DNA of 64,000 nt from Mesaphorura yosii (Eukaryota; Arthropoda; Collembola; Poduromorpha; Tullbergiidae), in NCBI GenBank assembly GCA_009869945.1, contig WIXG01000100.1, positions 62,001 through 126,000 of the forward strand, in the 5' to 3' direction. Positions 1-13,089 of the stretch are shown here, one piece after another. Made by a program: the position numbers and the translations under genes. Below the pieces are notes generated by a model that ran no database searches, had not been told where the DNA came from, and was given only the letters and a program-made list of their open reading frames with translations. How positions within the stretch are numbered: position 1 is the first letter of the stretch; the number at the start of each line of letters is the position of its first letter.

Positions 1-2422
1 TTTCGCGGAAACGAATCGCGGATCACTCATTCGTTGTGTTGCTGTAAGGAAGAGAGTGCGCACGGTTGACAGGCGGGACAATTACGCTCATTATTTGGAG
101 GATACCGCATTAGGAAATGAGACATAATTACGACATGGACACGGCGTTTCCTCTTCGAGCACGTTCCCATGATTTGTCTGACATGTCGGAGGAAGAGTAT
201 CGTGATAACGAGGCCCTAGACTTTGACTGAGCTTTGTCATATTGCGATTTCTCACAGAACGCACGACCCGCGAAACGACCGAAATAAGAAAGGAAGCCGG
301 GGAGACAGGCAAGCCCGAGACTACTTTTATAGAAACTAATCTTGACTCATTTGGCATTGGTCTCTTCCGAATTCGATAAAGTTAACTCGACAACACGAGC
401 AGCAAAAACTTAAGAATCCAAATTTAGTAACTGTAAACTCACTTTAATACAACCATTCATTAAGTTAGCCTCCTTGTCAGCAGGTTATATTTGCCTTTAA
501 TTTATTATATCGCTTATGGACTGCAGCTTGTGTGGTGAGAATAAAAGTAAATTGTACGCAAAGTTCTCTCGAAAAAATTTCCATTCACAAACAAATATAA
601 ACTCAATGGGATAGTTCAGCTCAATTCTACTCATTTGCCAAAATAGCGAAAACTTGGATCAATAAATTACGGGCAGGTTTGAAAAGAGTTGAGGTACCAT
701 TCAACTGCAAATGCGTTAATCCACCAATAGTCATATTAATTTACTGCATAAATTTCACATGTACGGTGAACTAATTATGATTTTATTCAAAGATTTAAGC
801 AATCACTTTATTGACGATTTTGTTTTCGCATTGAACAGTGGGTTGATAAAATTGACCAAGCATTTCGGAGGCATCAACACAAGTTATCTTGCAAAGCCAA
901 TACTATCAAATCTCAAGTCCACGCATGAAAATTCCGTGAGTCTTCGTCTTCAGCAGCGGTGTCGAGAGTCCGTCCACCGCTCCACTCCACGTACAGTTGT
1001 TTGGTTCTGTTTGGAGTGCATGTAGGAGAATAGTAATTTTCTGTACTTTGGCCGTAACCACAACGGATAATATAGATAGGTTGTATTATTACGACTATTA
1101 TTATCCTTTATTAGTGGGATAGAGGAAGAAGAGCAAACCTTCCCGACATCACTCTGACGAAGACCTGCCTACACCACAGCGCTGTTTGCTCGCTTGCCTG
1201 CCCGTCTGCCTGTTCGCGATGGTTCGCGTGATGTGAAAGCTAAAAAGAGAAAGAGCGAAAGAGAAAGGCTGTAATAGGAAAATAAAAGGAGGAAGCTAAA
1301 AAGTTACATTCGTCGAGAGAGCAGCGAGCTGGAGAGGAAGAACTGCCATGCCATGCATGCGAACACGGCAGGCAAGACAATCCGGCAGAGCTATGAAAAG
1401 AGAAAGAAAGAAAAACGCTTCATCCCAGCGCGGCGGGGCAGGCAGGCACTTCGCCGCTGCCGCTCGCTGTCTGTGTGTGCACGGCAAACATTGAGCACAC
1501 AAATGTGTACTCTCGTGGCCGAGAGAAAGGAAATATAGGAAAATATGTGGACATGTAACATGTTGGTTTCATTTTTATACACAGAACTTATTGATTATTT
1601 TCGTCTTCAAGCCCGACGAAGCGTCGACGCTTCGCTAGGTTCGTGCCTCGACACATGAACGAGCAAAGAATGTGTGTTGAAGTGAGATTGAAAGAATCCA
1701 CTTAACGCAACAGGATTGGTTGGATAACGCTGCACGATGCTTCTTGCATCGCTTCGTGGAGGTTCGACTAATTATTTCGACTGCCGGAAGGAAATTATGC
1801 CCGGCTCTGATTCGTGTCTGCCTCCACTCTTTCGGATGATTACTCAAGAGGCCAGGACAGCCAATGGCAAGCAAACGTTTGACCTTTCCACTTTCTACTT
1901 TCTACAGTACTAAGTGCCTCGCTCTCGAATGATACAAAATGAGAATGGAACCGTAATAAAAAGAGGAGAAAATCCTTTACTGCTATATAACAACTCTAAT
2001 GTTTTGATTTAAGAATCTATTAGCATTTGAAGTTGCACTGAATCACGCCGAAAGGCGATTCAAATGATTGAATGCGAAAGAGTAAATAAAGAAATTGCTA
2101 CTTCACAATTCGTGCGCAGATCAGTGACGACTCCCATCCGTCAGACGAGTTTGCGTGCCCTTTACACTTGAGACGAGGGAAATGTTAATCCCCACCGGCA
2201 GATTTCTGGAGTGTATATTTGATTTCATGCAGCAACAATGCGAGTGCTGCACCGTGCCGGACCGGTTCGAGTCATTCGAGTTTTGGTTCCCTCTGCAATG
2301 CTAACAGGAAAATATCCAGAAGCAGATTTCGATTCAATGAATGAACGGGATGATTAAAATGGGATCGGATTGTGCACGCTGATTTGTAGCATAACTGATT
2401 TGTCTGTTTTGTTTGTTTAAAG
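1..2422. other. Left-edge region, no recognised gene
   Basis: I read this stretch in all frames and found no domain or convincing exon. The open frames are short (60-88 codons) and compositionally unremarkable. It lies directly upstream of the first visible acj6/POU4 exon, whose acceptor AG ends at 2422, so it is at least partly intron of that gene. The N-terminal exon or exons expected from the family were not found here and probably lie left of the window. Confidence 0.6.
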
Positions 2423-3560
2423 GGTGATTTATTCAGTGGATTGAACGACGGACTTTTAAGTCGGGCCGAAGCACTTGTAGACATTAGCAAACATCCCGGA
2501 GCTTCGCCACCTGTAACTGGTCTGCCTCAGCTGAAACATGACATGATGTACCACCACCCGAGCATGGGCCACCCGCACCACGGACACAACTCGCGACCTC
2601 ATCAGGTTGGCTTGGCATTTGCCATTATACCCTTTGCGTCCGTCATTGTTACCGTTTAATGCCCGTGCTTACGAGTTTCTGTTTTTCGTTTGTGCTGACG
2701 GCATGGCAGATGGGTCATCCGGGGATGGACGGACTGGACATGCTGGACCCCATCTCCTCCACGACGATGATGACCAGTCTGGGTCCAATGACGGGAGACT
2801 CGAACGTCGCTGTGTCGCATGCTCACACTCACCAGCTGCATCCCTCCTCTATGTACACTCACTCGGCAGCGATGAACTCCATGATGGCAGCGGCCGCCAA
2901 CCACCAGTCCCTTCCTCATCCACACGGTCATCCGCACTCGGGACATCCTCACCCCGCAGTCGGCATGCATGACACGGATACGGACCCGAGAGAATTGGAA
3001 GCTTTTGCCGAGAGATTCAAACAACGTCGCATCAAATTAGGAGTCACTCAGGCTGACGTAGGAAAAGCTCTTGCCAACCTCAAACTCCCAGGCGTTGGTG
3101 CTCTGTCGCAAAGTACTATTTGTAGGTGAGTGTCTGTCAGGCAGCAATTAAGCCGCGTGCATTCCATCTCATTGCAATTCGGAGTCCCTACTGTTCTAAA
3201 ATACTTGCTTTTCTCCCGCACAGGTTTGAATCATTAACCCTTAGTCATAACAACATGATAGCTTTAAAACCCATTCTCCAAGCCTGGCTAGAAGAGGCCG
3301 AAGCTCAAGCTCGAAGCAAGCGCCGTGATCCGGATGCGCCCAACGTCCTCCCTGCCGGCGAGAAGAAGCGGAAGCGGACGTCGATAGCTGCGCCTGAGAA
3401 GAGATCTCTGGAGGCGTACTTTGCCGTGCAGCCGAGACCATCAGGGGAGAAAATTGCAGCGATCGCAGAGAAGCTCGATCTCAAGAAGAATGTGGTACGA
3501 GTCTGGTTTTGCAACCAGAGGCAGAAGCAGAAACGGATGAAATTTGCTGCTCAACACTGA
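2423..3560 (+). CDS. acj6: POU class IV homeodomain transcription factor (Acj6/Brn-3/UNC-86 type), 3' part, three exons
   Basis: This is a neuronal terminal-selector transcription factor that binds DNA in the nucleus through a POU-specific domain plus a homeodomain. The exons are 2423-2605, 2710-3125 and 3224-3560 (introns of 104 and 98 bases, GT-AG). They join in frame to 311 residues ending in TGA. Residues 1-22 carry the POU-IV box ([18 protein letters not shown]), then a His/Met-rich linker containing LKHDMMYHH and GLDMLDP, both typical of arthropod Acj6. The POU-specific domain runs from about 150 to 227 ([20 protein letters not shown] to the [15 protein letters not shown] core). The homeodomain runs from about 247 to 306 and includes helix 3 [15 protein letters not shown]. 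The protein ends shortly after it (MKFAAQH). The 5' exons are missing from view; the first exon starts at phase 0 after an AG acceptor. A possible AATAAA signal is at 4041-4046. Assignment to the POU-IV class is secure; calling it acj6 assumes an arthropod. Confidence 0.95.
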
Positions 3561-6500
3561 CCATCTTCGTCACTCAACCAAATCACAGAATATTAAGTAC
3601 ATTTATGGCTTACATACTAGGCGTCAAGGTAATCGATCTTATACACACATAAGAGAAGAGAGGATACGCGAATTTAAGGCGTAATGTTAAGTACAACATA
3701 ATTAAATGATTTGCAGAGTTCTCAGCTAATTTACTATTTAAAGATTCATAGGCTAATCAAATCAAGGTAACATTGCCCAAAGCCCACACGTGACTGTGAC
3801 AAGTCATTTCTACTCAAGTCGTTTCAGTGTGCACATGCAACTTTGTACATGTATGTGTTTGTCGTTTCATTCTTGACACTGCATCGACGCAAGTCGTCTC
3901 GTGCGTTTTCGCACTCCACCCTGAAAAGATTTGAATCACAGGCAAAGGCCAGCTGCCTGCCTACCGCAGCTGACAGCGTTCAGTGCAATGCAGAATTCAG
4001 GATGAATGCTCCACTTTCTTCCTTTTTTCGGTTGGCGATTAATAAATAATGCTTTTGTTTCGTGGTGCAATATGCGCGCAGTGACCTAGAAACATGGCGA
4101 GCGCAGAGTGCTCCTTGCTTGCACTCGGAAAATGAACGTGGTGTGGATAATTCGTTTAAAAATTCATTCATAAACTCTTATCTATAATTCCCACACACGC
4201 TGCACGCTTGGTCGGCTCAGTCGTTGCCTTTTCTCGAGCAAAGTAAAAGCAAATGCCAAAAGCAGCCGCGCCGCACGCTTTGATAAATAACTTGCCGCTG
4301 TAAACATTGACGAAAGAATGAAGCAGACCACCTCAATTGATTAACGGAGGAACAAATGATCCGAGCTTATATGAATAACTGGTTATCATTTCCAATCAAT
4401 GTCCGCATGCTGCCGCTGCCCGCTGTTCCTTAGGAAATAGTTTATGAACTCAGTGCTAATTGAACCATGCAATTTGCAATGCGACAGGGTCAACTTGTAG
4501 TAGTAGAAAATAGGGTTTAGCAATTCAAGTTATTGAGGCTCGCTCATTCTCCGGTCCCTTGTATACTTGCATTTGCATTCAAGTCCCGATCCCTTAAAAT
4601 GCTCAAAATTATTATCACCATATCCTGATTGCAATAATTACTTTTAGCGCGTGGAGAGAATTGAATAGTGATTTGTCTTGCCACATTGTCTGCTATAAAC
4701 TACAAAACCTGAGCTTAATATTCATATCATATTCATATCATAACCGTTGTTGAACCCATTCTCAGTCTCAGCTGGGGTCATTTCACCATGCGCTCCTTAC
4801 AAATTTGTACATGCGTTTAGAGCTTTTGAATACTTGGGATGAAAGTGTTCAGTGTGCGTGTTCAGTCGGTCCCGCTCTTATTACAGTTATGCAGTTGTTA
4901 AATTGAAATTGATCAATTTGAGGAATCAAACATATCAAATCAGAAGAATTACGAAATTCTCTCCAATGACCTAAACTTTTATTACGATCATAGTATAGTT
5001 TGTAAACTGTAATCGTATGCCTCGAAATTTTGTGTGGGTTTTCAAGGCTAAATATTTTTTAGCGTAAGCGTAGACTAGCATTAAGTAATAGGACTTTTGT
5101 TTAGAAATGTAATTAATTACACTACTTTGTGGCTAAGATCATTTATATATTTACAGTACTCAAAGACAATTTAAAGCGTAATTAACGTGTAAAGTGTAAA
5201 GCAGTGGATCGTAGGCCGAGAAGAGTTGAGTGATGCTGATTTGTAAACTGAGTAATACCAGTGCGTGGATCATTTCTTATGTACACATTATTTTATCAGA
5301 GTGACTAGTTGGATACAAAGTCGTATAAAGTACGGTCGTATCACTGGACATATGCAATACCTTGTAAGCAATCAGAATTCGTTCTTCAGATAATCTAAAG
5401 AGCAAAGTGTTTGCTAGTTTGTACACATGATGCGTTGTATTGTTAACTTTACTGATTAGAGAATCCAATTTTAAATGAACTCATGATATACAAAGTGAAT
5501 AAAAACGAGAAATCAGAGGTTCAACTTACGCCATACCAGACTAATCAACGAAAAAATTAATTAGACAAGACTTTGTAGCGCAGAAGGAAGAGGCTACTCG
5601 CTGCTGCTTCACGGATGCATTCCGGTTAATGACTGCTAATGGATTTTTTTCATATTTTAATTTCCCCCCCGAATAAGTCTAATTTCATTTCCTTCGAGCA
5701 TGCATCTTTTGCCATCCCCCTTTTAAAGTCGCTAATTTCGGTTGAGCCCGCTCACTGGGAATTTTTACGAGGAGTCGTGCTTTAATTCGAAAGATGAATA
5801 TTAACTACTCCGCCCATTCTTCCCCGCGCACTTTTTCTCCTCTCGAGAGCAGAGAAAGTTGATGAAGATATGTTTACAAGAGGATGGTCGGTCGCCACCA
5901 GCCAACTTTCACTTCTTGCGCAGCACAGCACGGCACGGATAATTGCATCGGATTTTTAAGTGCGTTTCTTTTCCTTTTGTTTTGATTAAACTTTATACAG
6001 CTTGTGTAATTAATCCTGAAAAGTACAAAATTATTACTTGCGAACGCACAATGTGCAGTAGTGTGCTTCTTTCCCCGTCTCGTCTTAACTGTTATTAGTT
6101 TACCATTTATTAAATAAAACCCCGCGTCATCTCGACTCCACACAAAATCGAAGCAGACAGCCAGGAAGGAGGTTGGATTAGTTGTAATAAAGTGGCACAC
6201 AAGTGCACAAACTCATTTGCACCTGAGTTCATGTCGGATTATTCTGCATTGAAGGGGAACTGCACGAGTGGTGCTCAGATCCAAGTGTGCGTGTCACGCA
6301 ACGTCCACGCCGTGGCGGCTGACGCGTGCTGCTTGAGAGGAAGATGCCTGCATCGAAACATGACGAAATTGGAGTATAATTTTCGCTTCCGTGTTACACA
6401 ATATCTGCTGGCACCCTTCGATGCTCTTTTTACGACTGCAGCGACGACCCGACGGGCGCTGGTCGTGTGCACGGAATTATATTTTCCCGTCCCAAATCTC

Positions 6501-9500
6501 TCCCGAAATCAAATTGACCGAGTGGCATGCACAATGCGCGAATTGTATGTAAATGCCATTTAGAGCAGGAAATATAAATTAATCTCGGGTTCCTGCTCGC
6601 TTCAGGCACCAAAATATACCGATATTTGCTTAGTTAGTGGGAATACAGTGTTTCAAAGTAAGGATGGTAATAATAATCATAATTGTTGGTTACGTTTCGG
6701 TACGCGTCTTGTGTGTCTCTTTATCTTGAAACTTTTCCAAACAAAAGTCCCAGCAGAGTTTCGTGGCGTGCTTACAAAGATTTTATGAAACCACAAAATT
6801 GGTATGGTTTCGTGTTTGCTTATCAGAAACCTTCTCAATCATTTCAGCGATTGCGGGTTCAGGGCAGCCTTCCATTCACCTGCCCCTGAGAGAAACTTCT
6901 TCCGTGTAAAATCGCCACCGTCGAACGCAAGTACAGCATTGTTTATAGCTATGGAAGATGTTTTACGAGCTACAGTAAAAACGGTGTTGAAGAATATGTA
7001 CGCTATGTAGTCGTAATAAATTATGGTTTACGAGCCCAACATTAAGCAGGGCGAGCCACTGCCACTGTCGACTGAGCACAAAACCATAAAATATTATTTT
7101 CTTTTATTCTCCACCGGAATTCGAAATTCATGACTTCAGCTCATTTCAAATCACAGTATTGAAGCACCAAGAATTCTTAAAGCTCAAGCTCAATCCAGCT
7201 TCAATCAAGAATGGTATCCCACAATGGCGTGCCATAGAATTCTTTTCTGACGTCGGATGACTCAAATCTATGCAACCAGAGCTAAGATTCTGCATACGTC
7301 GTCGTGGCCATGGAGGCATTCTGAACGCGAAAAGCGAGTTTGTGTCGCCTTCCCAAGAATATTTTTACCATTATTTTTACCTCTATCATTGTCCTGTCAG
7401 TGATGCCCGCATTTGACTGTGTCATTTGTTTTCCTGTCCATTTCTCCCTGCTTTCTCATTAATTATGCAGAAATCAGCATTTTGATTCACAAACCAGCCC
7501 TGCTGTGCTGCTGCTTCAATGCGTATTCTTTAAATATAGTCTGGCAGTGGATTATCCCGAGTATATTTTTGTAACCATTTCACCATTCACGTCACACGAT
7601 GACGAAGAAAGAAGAGCAGCGCAGCTGTCGCCCGCTAGAAACTCTTCACCGCACCGCGCTGCGATGGAATCAATGCGAAGAGAGAATTGCACAACCTCGT
7701 CTGCGTGTCTCACTTTTTCCCAAGAAATTCAGTTAATGCGCAGCCCAAATTGCGAAGGGAAAAGGTCTCGCGGTACACTTGTGTGGGGAAATTGAGATGG
7801 ATTTATCTGAAAGCCACATCTATCAGTTGTCAGAAAGTTGTCAATTAATTTAACCATATAATACTATATAATCAAATTGAAACTTAAGTTGGGCGAAGAG
7901 AGACAGGCAGCGACCAAAGAAGGTAAAAGTTTTCTTTGTGTGCTCGGAAATGAATCAGAAATTGAACCAGACTTTTACATTGACCTGTCATCGTGCACCA
8001 GGCGCAGAGAAGGCAAAGCTAATTGTGTGGGCTTTCCCGACGTGAGCTCGACCGGGAAAGGAAATTTATGTTGTACGCCTTGTTGACAGCACTCAAGGCA
8101 AAATCTTATCGCGAGTCCCTTTCCTTTGTGGATAATTTGGGAAATTTTCTACGATCACGAGCAGCACGCAGCGCTGACATTTTGTGCTGATTTCTGGCTC
8201 TATTTGTTCATGCATTCTGGGCGTGCATTTCTGCAGCAGCAGCGATACAATAAAATTTGTTTGCCATTGATTGGTTTCACGACGCGAGCGAGCAGCAAAC
8301 CTTCACTTTGCATTAGACTTCAAGCAGAATTTGAGCAACAAACCACGCGACGGCGACGGCGACGCGATGACCACCAATTGCTGTTTGTCTTATGCAAGTG
8401 TAACAAGTGAAAGGACAGTGGAGTCGGAATGAGCGAGCTGTCTCGTAGCGTAGTTGGTATTCCGCTTTCGAATCCACGTACACGGACTGCATAAGATATA
8501 CATTTCACTTTCCACTGCCACTGCCGCGGTCGCTGCCTGCCTGCCAGCCCGCCTGCCACTGTTGCTCGATGCTCTTGTTACGTGGAGCACTGCGCGGCGC
8601 GGTGCATTGCGTGGAGAGAAATGACGACGGTACGATTGCAACAGTGTATGGTTACGAGTCCGTACACAAGAGAAGCGGATCAGCCCATTAATAATTCACG
8701 AGGCGGAGTTTTAGGGCCGAGAGAAAGAGAAAGAGAAAAGCCATAGGCAGAGTCGTGAGTGCACTTCCTAAACCAGCTTCTCCTTCCCCGCACTCGCACC
8801 CGCACGGTAGAAAACGAACGGAAAAGAAGAAAAGAGAAGGAGCAGCAAATTTGGGCGCACGCATTTTGTTGAAATGCAGCGCATTCAGACTGCCATTCAA
8901 ATTACGTAAATATTAGTCAAAGAAAGAATGAATGGACGAGTGCTGCGAGTACTTCAATTTCATAATGTGCGCTCGGAAAGTTTAAAATGCAATAAGCAAT
9001 CGAGTGTCAACGGAGCCAAAGCTGAAATGAAAGAGCGAGCGTCGGGAATCGCGACATTGCTGTTGGCATCGAGCAATCGAGTGCTTTCGCCTTGCTTGCG
9101 AACACCCAAAGTATTCCCACCTTCATTCCGATCCAACTCCCAATTCTCAGTTGACCGCCATCCACGCAATGCAATACATCACTGCTTATTATTGTTAGAA
9201 AGTATGCATTCCAAATGGGTTCCAGCGCCCAGGCCGACAATAAATTGTGCTCATCAGGAGAAAATAAAAGACCTTCATTATTTTCTGTTTCATGGCAGCG
9301 CATTATTATGATTTATCGATGCAGACTGTACGGAGATTCCTCGTATGGCTGGTATTTTCGATTTCTTCGAGTCAAGCATTTTCATAATACTTTTGCCAGA
9401 ACCATTTTTGATAAACGACTCGACTCAGTAGGGACTGACGATTTAAAACTCTTCGAGTGTCAGCAGAAATGTTATTTTCGGAAGCTGAAAACAATACGTC

Positions 9501-12478
9501 GATAGACAAGACAACTGGCTTGCCATCTTGTGACACCTGCAGCAGCAGCACGAAATTCCAGTTCTGAGAACTGAGAAGGACGTGGGACGATCATTTGACA
9601 GATTCTGTTTCTCAGATGTGCTGCTCGATTTTCCCCACAGAAGATTTCATGTGAAACTTGCTGTCTTGATTTTTAAGCTTGTAGCGCCAGTTACATACAA
9701 ACTCTTGATGTTAAGTTTTCTTGTTTTGCTTTCATGGCAGTTCTGTCAATCAGTACACAAACAAGAACGAGAAACTTGGAAAAGTTTTCCAAAACTTTTA
9801 GGGCAGAAATTCAAAGTTTACTCTGAGAGAAATACGTAAACTCTAAGTATCGTCCTACGCTGTTCGCAGTGCAGAGAATTGGAACCGCCGTCCAGACCGC
9901 TTGAAGTGATGGGAGAAAGTAAACTCAAAAGACACAACTCCAAACATGCCAAGTCGCAATGCTGGCCTGCTACCCTGTAAAGTTTCGCATTTTTTAATTT
10001 CTCGGAGACTGCTCAATTGTGATCGTTTTTCCTGACTTTAATTTAGCAAGTTGTGCACACAATTTGTAATTTTTGAAGACTGGAATCTCAACTGCAAAAC
10101 AAAATTACCTGACCATAGAAGTGCCAATGGCACACAGAGAAAGTTATGCAACACGACATGAAGAGAATTCCCATATTATTCTGATCCCGAAGAAAATAAA
10201 CATAGCCCACACAAAAGAAAAAAATAAATACTGGCAAGAAAGGAGCCCGAGGGAAGGAAATGCGACTTTTTTTTTTATTATTTGGTAAAACGTTGTAAAA
10301 GTCAGCAACGAAATGCAAAGAGTGCTGGAGCTATTATTATATGAACCCATTTCTTGAAGAGAATTGGAGTTTTATCCTTTTCTTTTCTTCTTTTTATGTG
10401 AACGAACATTACGCTTACGTACGGAGAGAAAAGAAAAGCTCCTCGGCCTCGGCCCAAACAACGCAGCAGTAACTGCACTGGAGAGTAACCCATTCAAATT
10501 GATGAACATTAGAGGGAAAAGTCGTTTTTACAGTTAAGGGACATAAAATTGAGAAACAGGGAAATAGAGTGCAATATAATATGGTTAGGAGAAGGAGAAG
10601 AACTTTTATGCCAAACGAAAGCCAAATAGCAATTCTCGGAAAGGAACCGTGGAAGAAGAAAAGAAGCTTGCAGTAGTGAGCACAATATCTCACGGTGGAC
10701 ACGGCATGGGAATCGGGCACGGCAACGGAACGGAGTGGAGGCAATTATGAAAGTAGTAATAGTCTAGTTTTATAATGTAATACGGTCACATTATGTAACC
10801 AACAGCCAAATTCCGTGGCTCCAGCATGGTTCCGGTAATAGCGATGGTATTATTAACTTCTCGTGGTCCTCAGTGAGAGCAGAAGAGCCAGCGACAGCAC
10901 CAGCCCCACATTACAAAGAAATTGGACTCAAAGTATCCAGCTTTGTCGGCGTCTTGGTGTAATAGCATTTTCACAAGTCAAGTTTGAAGCGAACCCTGAT
11001 CAGAGGCAGGTGAAATGTGGAATCTTCCTGCCAGCGCCAGCATCAAAATCTCACTCGTGTCTCGCATCAGAACGATCGTCTGTAATGGCAATGGCAGTGG
11101 CAATAACGATACAATACAATAATGGCGATATCATAACAATGGTTTTTACGGGAGTGCGACGACTAGGAATGACTTCCACCATGCCTAGTCATCTCGTGCA
11201 TGCATGAAATGAGAATAAAAAAGCACCGAAGGTTGCCATAAATATCGTCTGGGTGCTCCGCACAAGATTGCGATGAAGACAAGTTTCTAAAAATTGCTCT
11301 GCCAGGATAATATCGGAAGGAGCATGTCCTCCTGCTACATGATACTTTATTTTTCATTTTCAGTTGTTACATTACAATGTGCATTGGCTTAACTGTATGT
11401 AAAGGAATATAATGTGGCCCTGAATGAATATTTCAGCGCATTACCTCCTAAATTGGCTATTTCAGCCCAAAACGAATTGCTTTGTTTCCTTCACGCTCCC
11501 CGCAGTCCCTCGATAAGAAAAGGTCCTGGTCTCATCTCGACTTTGGATGAAGACATAAATTCTACGCACGGGGCATAATCTTAGCGCAGGGAATTTGCTT
11601 GGCACGTAAGACCGAATGGAGCGGAAACGAAGACGCTCGAGCGCTCCGTTGGATTGTTTGATCGTCTGTTGCCATGAAGCCGGTCCAGCAATCAGGAAAT
11701 TCAATTATTTGATGAACACCAAGTCAAAAGCTCAAGGCCAATGTCAGTTAACTGCTATTTTGTGTGATGGACCTGCTTACCCAAATCGACGGAACACAAA
11801 GAGCCAGGAGACGAGCAACGCGAATTAGATGAAAATTTAAAAAATGACGCGGAATGCGTAGACGCAGAAATCAGCATCTACGTGATTGACATAGACGACA
11901 GTGAGGAAATTTGAGCTAAACAACAGAAAAGCGTCATAAAGCTAAAATATTTCTTAGAAGTAGCTTCCGTTCGCTTTGTTGTCAGGACCTTTCCTTTCTT
12001 GGGCATGATTCCCATGACGGACTGCTCAAAATCGGGTATCGTGCGACATCTTTCATGGCTCACTGGGAGTCAACTCCTCGCTTTCTCGGTGCTGCTGGAG
12101 AGGAATGTGTAATGCAACCACTACGTGCTCTGCTTGTAATCCGTACTCCAATGTGCGCACTTTCATTGTCATGCGTCTTAACCCACGCTGTAGCAGTGTA
12201 GACAGCGTGTCCTTCTCAGACAGGTGAATTAATACTGATTGCTTCTTACTTCAGTTGCGAAAGGAATAGTGAAACATCTCTAAGTTGTCAGTTCCTCTGT
12301 TTCATAAGCGTGGTAAGCGGAGACCGGACTTAATCTGAGATTTAAGGGAAGAGTATACCTACTCATGTAAATTTATACCGGTGTCCTACTTATCTTGCTC
12401 TTTGGTCGTGCCTTGATCGATTATCGCTTGATAGTTATGTAAATATGAGTATTTAATGGTATTTGCTTTGCATTGCAG
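3561..12478. other. Intergenic, no supported gene
   Basis: About 8.9 kb follow the POU gene. The first part should hold its 3' UTR; AATAAA candidates are at 4041-4046 and 5498-5503. Many open frames of 60-120 codons occur on both strands, but none shows a domain, a convincing splice context or protein-like composition. A run reading as box-A/box-B-like tRNA sequence near 8446-8475 is too compressed to be a tRNA. I see no transposon coding sequence. Confidence 0.6.
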
Positions 12479-13079
12479 TAAGAGATCCACTAAAATGAGA
12501 AGATTCAGGACGTACTATCTATTTTCGCTCATTGACTCCGAAAAAACCGGACTTAAGAGAGACCAGGCCCAGGTTAAGCAGCAGGATGAAGCGTCTGCTC
12601 CTGCAACCTGGCCAATCTCTCGCTCCGAAGGTACACCCGAATGAGTTCACGACCAGATTACTGAAATTGAAACATTGTAAAGGAGCTAATTTTCGTTTCA
12701 CTATTGTAACGGTAGCCAAGAACAAGGCGTGAAGATTTACACAGGGCTTCCGAAGCGCAAGAATAAAGCTACGGCTGAGATCAAACGGCAGGGGAACTGT
12801 AGGAGCTATGACTGCTTTAGCCAAAGCAAAGGACCCCGGGTCTGGAGCACATGGTACGCCCGAATGAGATGAACACCAGACTTCTCAAATTAAATACAGA
12901 TATTGACTAAAAGGACTCAATTTATTTTCATTTGTAATCACTCTTGTTTTAACTTTTTACAGGAGCAGCGAAAACAATCGATGGCGATGGGCGTGAAAGC
13001 ATCCCAAACGAAGAAATTACTCGAATATGATCTAGCTATGGAAAGCATTCTGAAACAAAGTTTAAGTGGCTGTTCGTAA
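12479..13079 (+). CDS. Possible small spliced gene, product unknown, frame uncertain
   Basis: I do not recognise a product. Three blocks are bounded by good splice signals: 12479-12630 (after TTTGCATTGCAG, donor AAG|GTAC), 12745-12853 (after TTTACACAG, donor CATG|GTAC) and 12963 onward (after a pyrimidine-rich ...TTTTTACAG). Two frames stay open across the first two junctions. In the third block the most protein-like frame (EQRKQSMAMGVKASQTKKLL...) ends at TAA 13077-13079, and an AATAAA follows four bases later. That frame does not join simply to the other two blocks, so an alternative splice site or a non-coding transcript is possible. The gene would run tail-to-tail into GatB. It might instead be decayed sequence. 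Confidence 0.3.
12631..12711 (+). repeat. Copy 1 of a short duplicated segment (intron start)
   Basis: It begins GTACACCCGAATGAG. The first 42 bases match copy 2 (from 12854) at 32 positions without gaps by my hand count, 14 of the first 15, and weaker similarity continues to about 12711. If the neighbouring splice sites are real, this is the 5' half of an intron at 12631-12744. Confidence 0.6.
12854..12939 (+). repeat. Copy 2 of a short duplicated segment (intron start)
   Basis: It begins GTACGCCCGAATGAG and is related to the copy at 12631. It would form the 5' part of an intron at 12854-12962 that ends in a strong pyrimidine tract and ACAG. The copy also reads open as ...VRPNEMNTRLLKL, so a coding origin of the repeat cannot be excluded. 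Confidence 0.6.
12921..12926 (-). promoter_or_regulatory. Candidate poly(A) signal for GatB
   Basis: TTTATT on the plus strand is AATAAA on the minus strand. It lies about 165 bases past the GatB stop, so the GatB 3' UTR would overlap the putative plus-strand gene. Confidence 0.4.
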
Positions 13080-13082
13080 ATG

Positions 13083-13088
13083 AATAAA
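13083..13088 (+). promoter_or_regulatory. Candidate poly(A) signal of the small plus-strand gene
   Basis: AATAAA lies four bases after the TAA at 13077-13079 and two bases before the GatB stop codon of the opposite strand. Confidence 0.35.
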
Positions 13089-13089
13089 C

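Noticed and set aside
2143-2160. A reading of RRVCVP, similar to a motif before the POU-IV box in Brn-3 proteins
   Set aside because: A stop lies just upstream in frame, the flanking residues do not match the family, and no donor follows at a sensible place.
8446-8475. Box-A-like TAGCGTAGTTGG followed by a box-B-like TTTCGAATCC, suggesting a tRNA or tRNA-derived SINE
   Set aside because: Only eight bases separate the two boxes, so there is no room for an anticodon arm, and no acceptor stem pairs. No poly(A) tail or repeat partner was seen.
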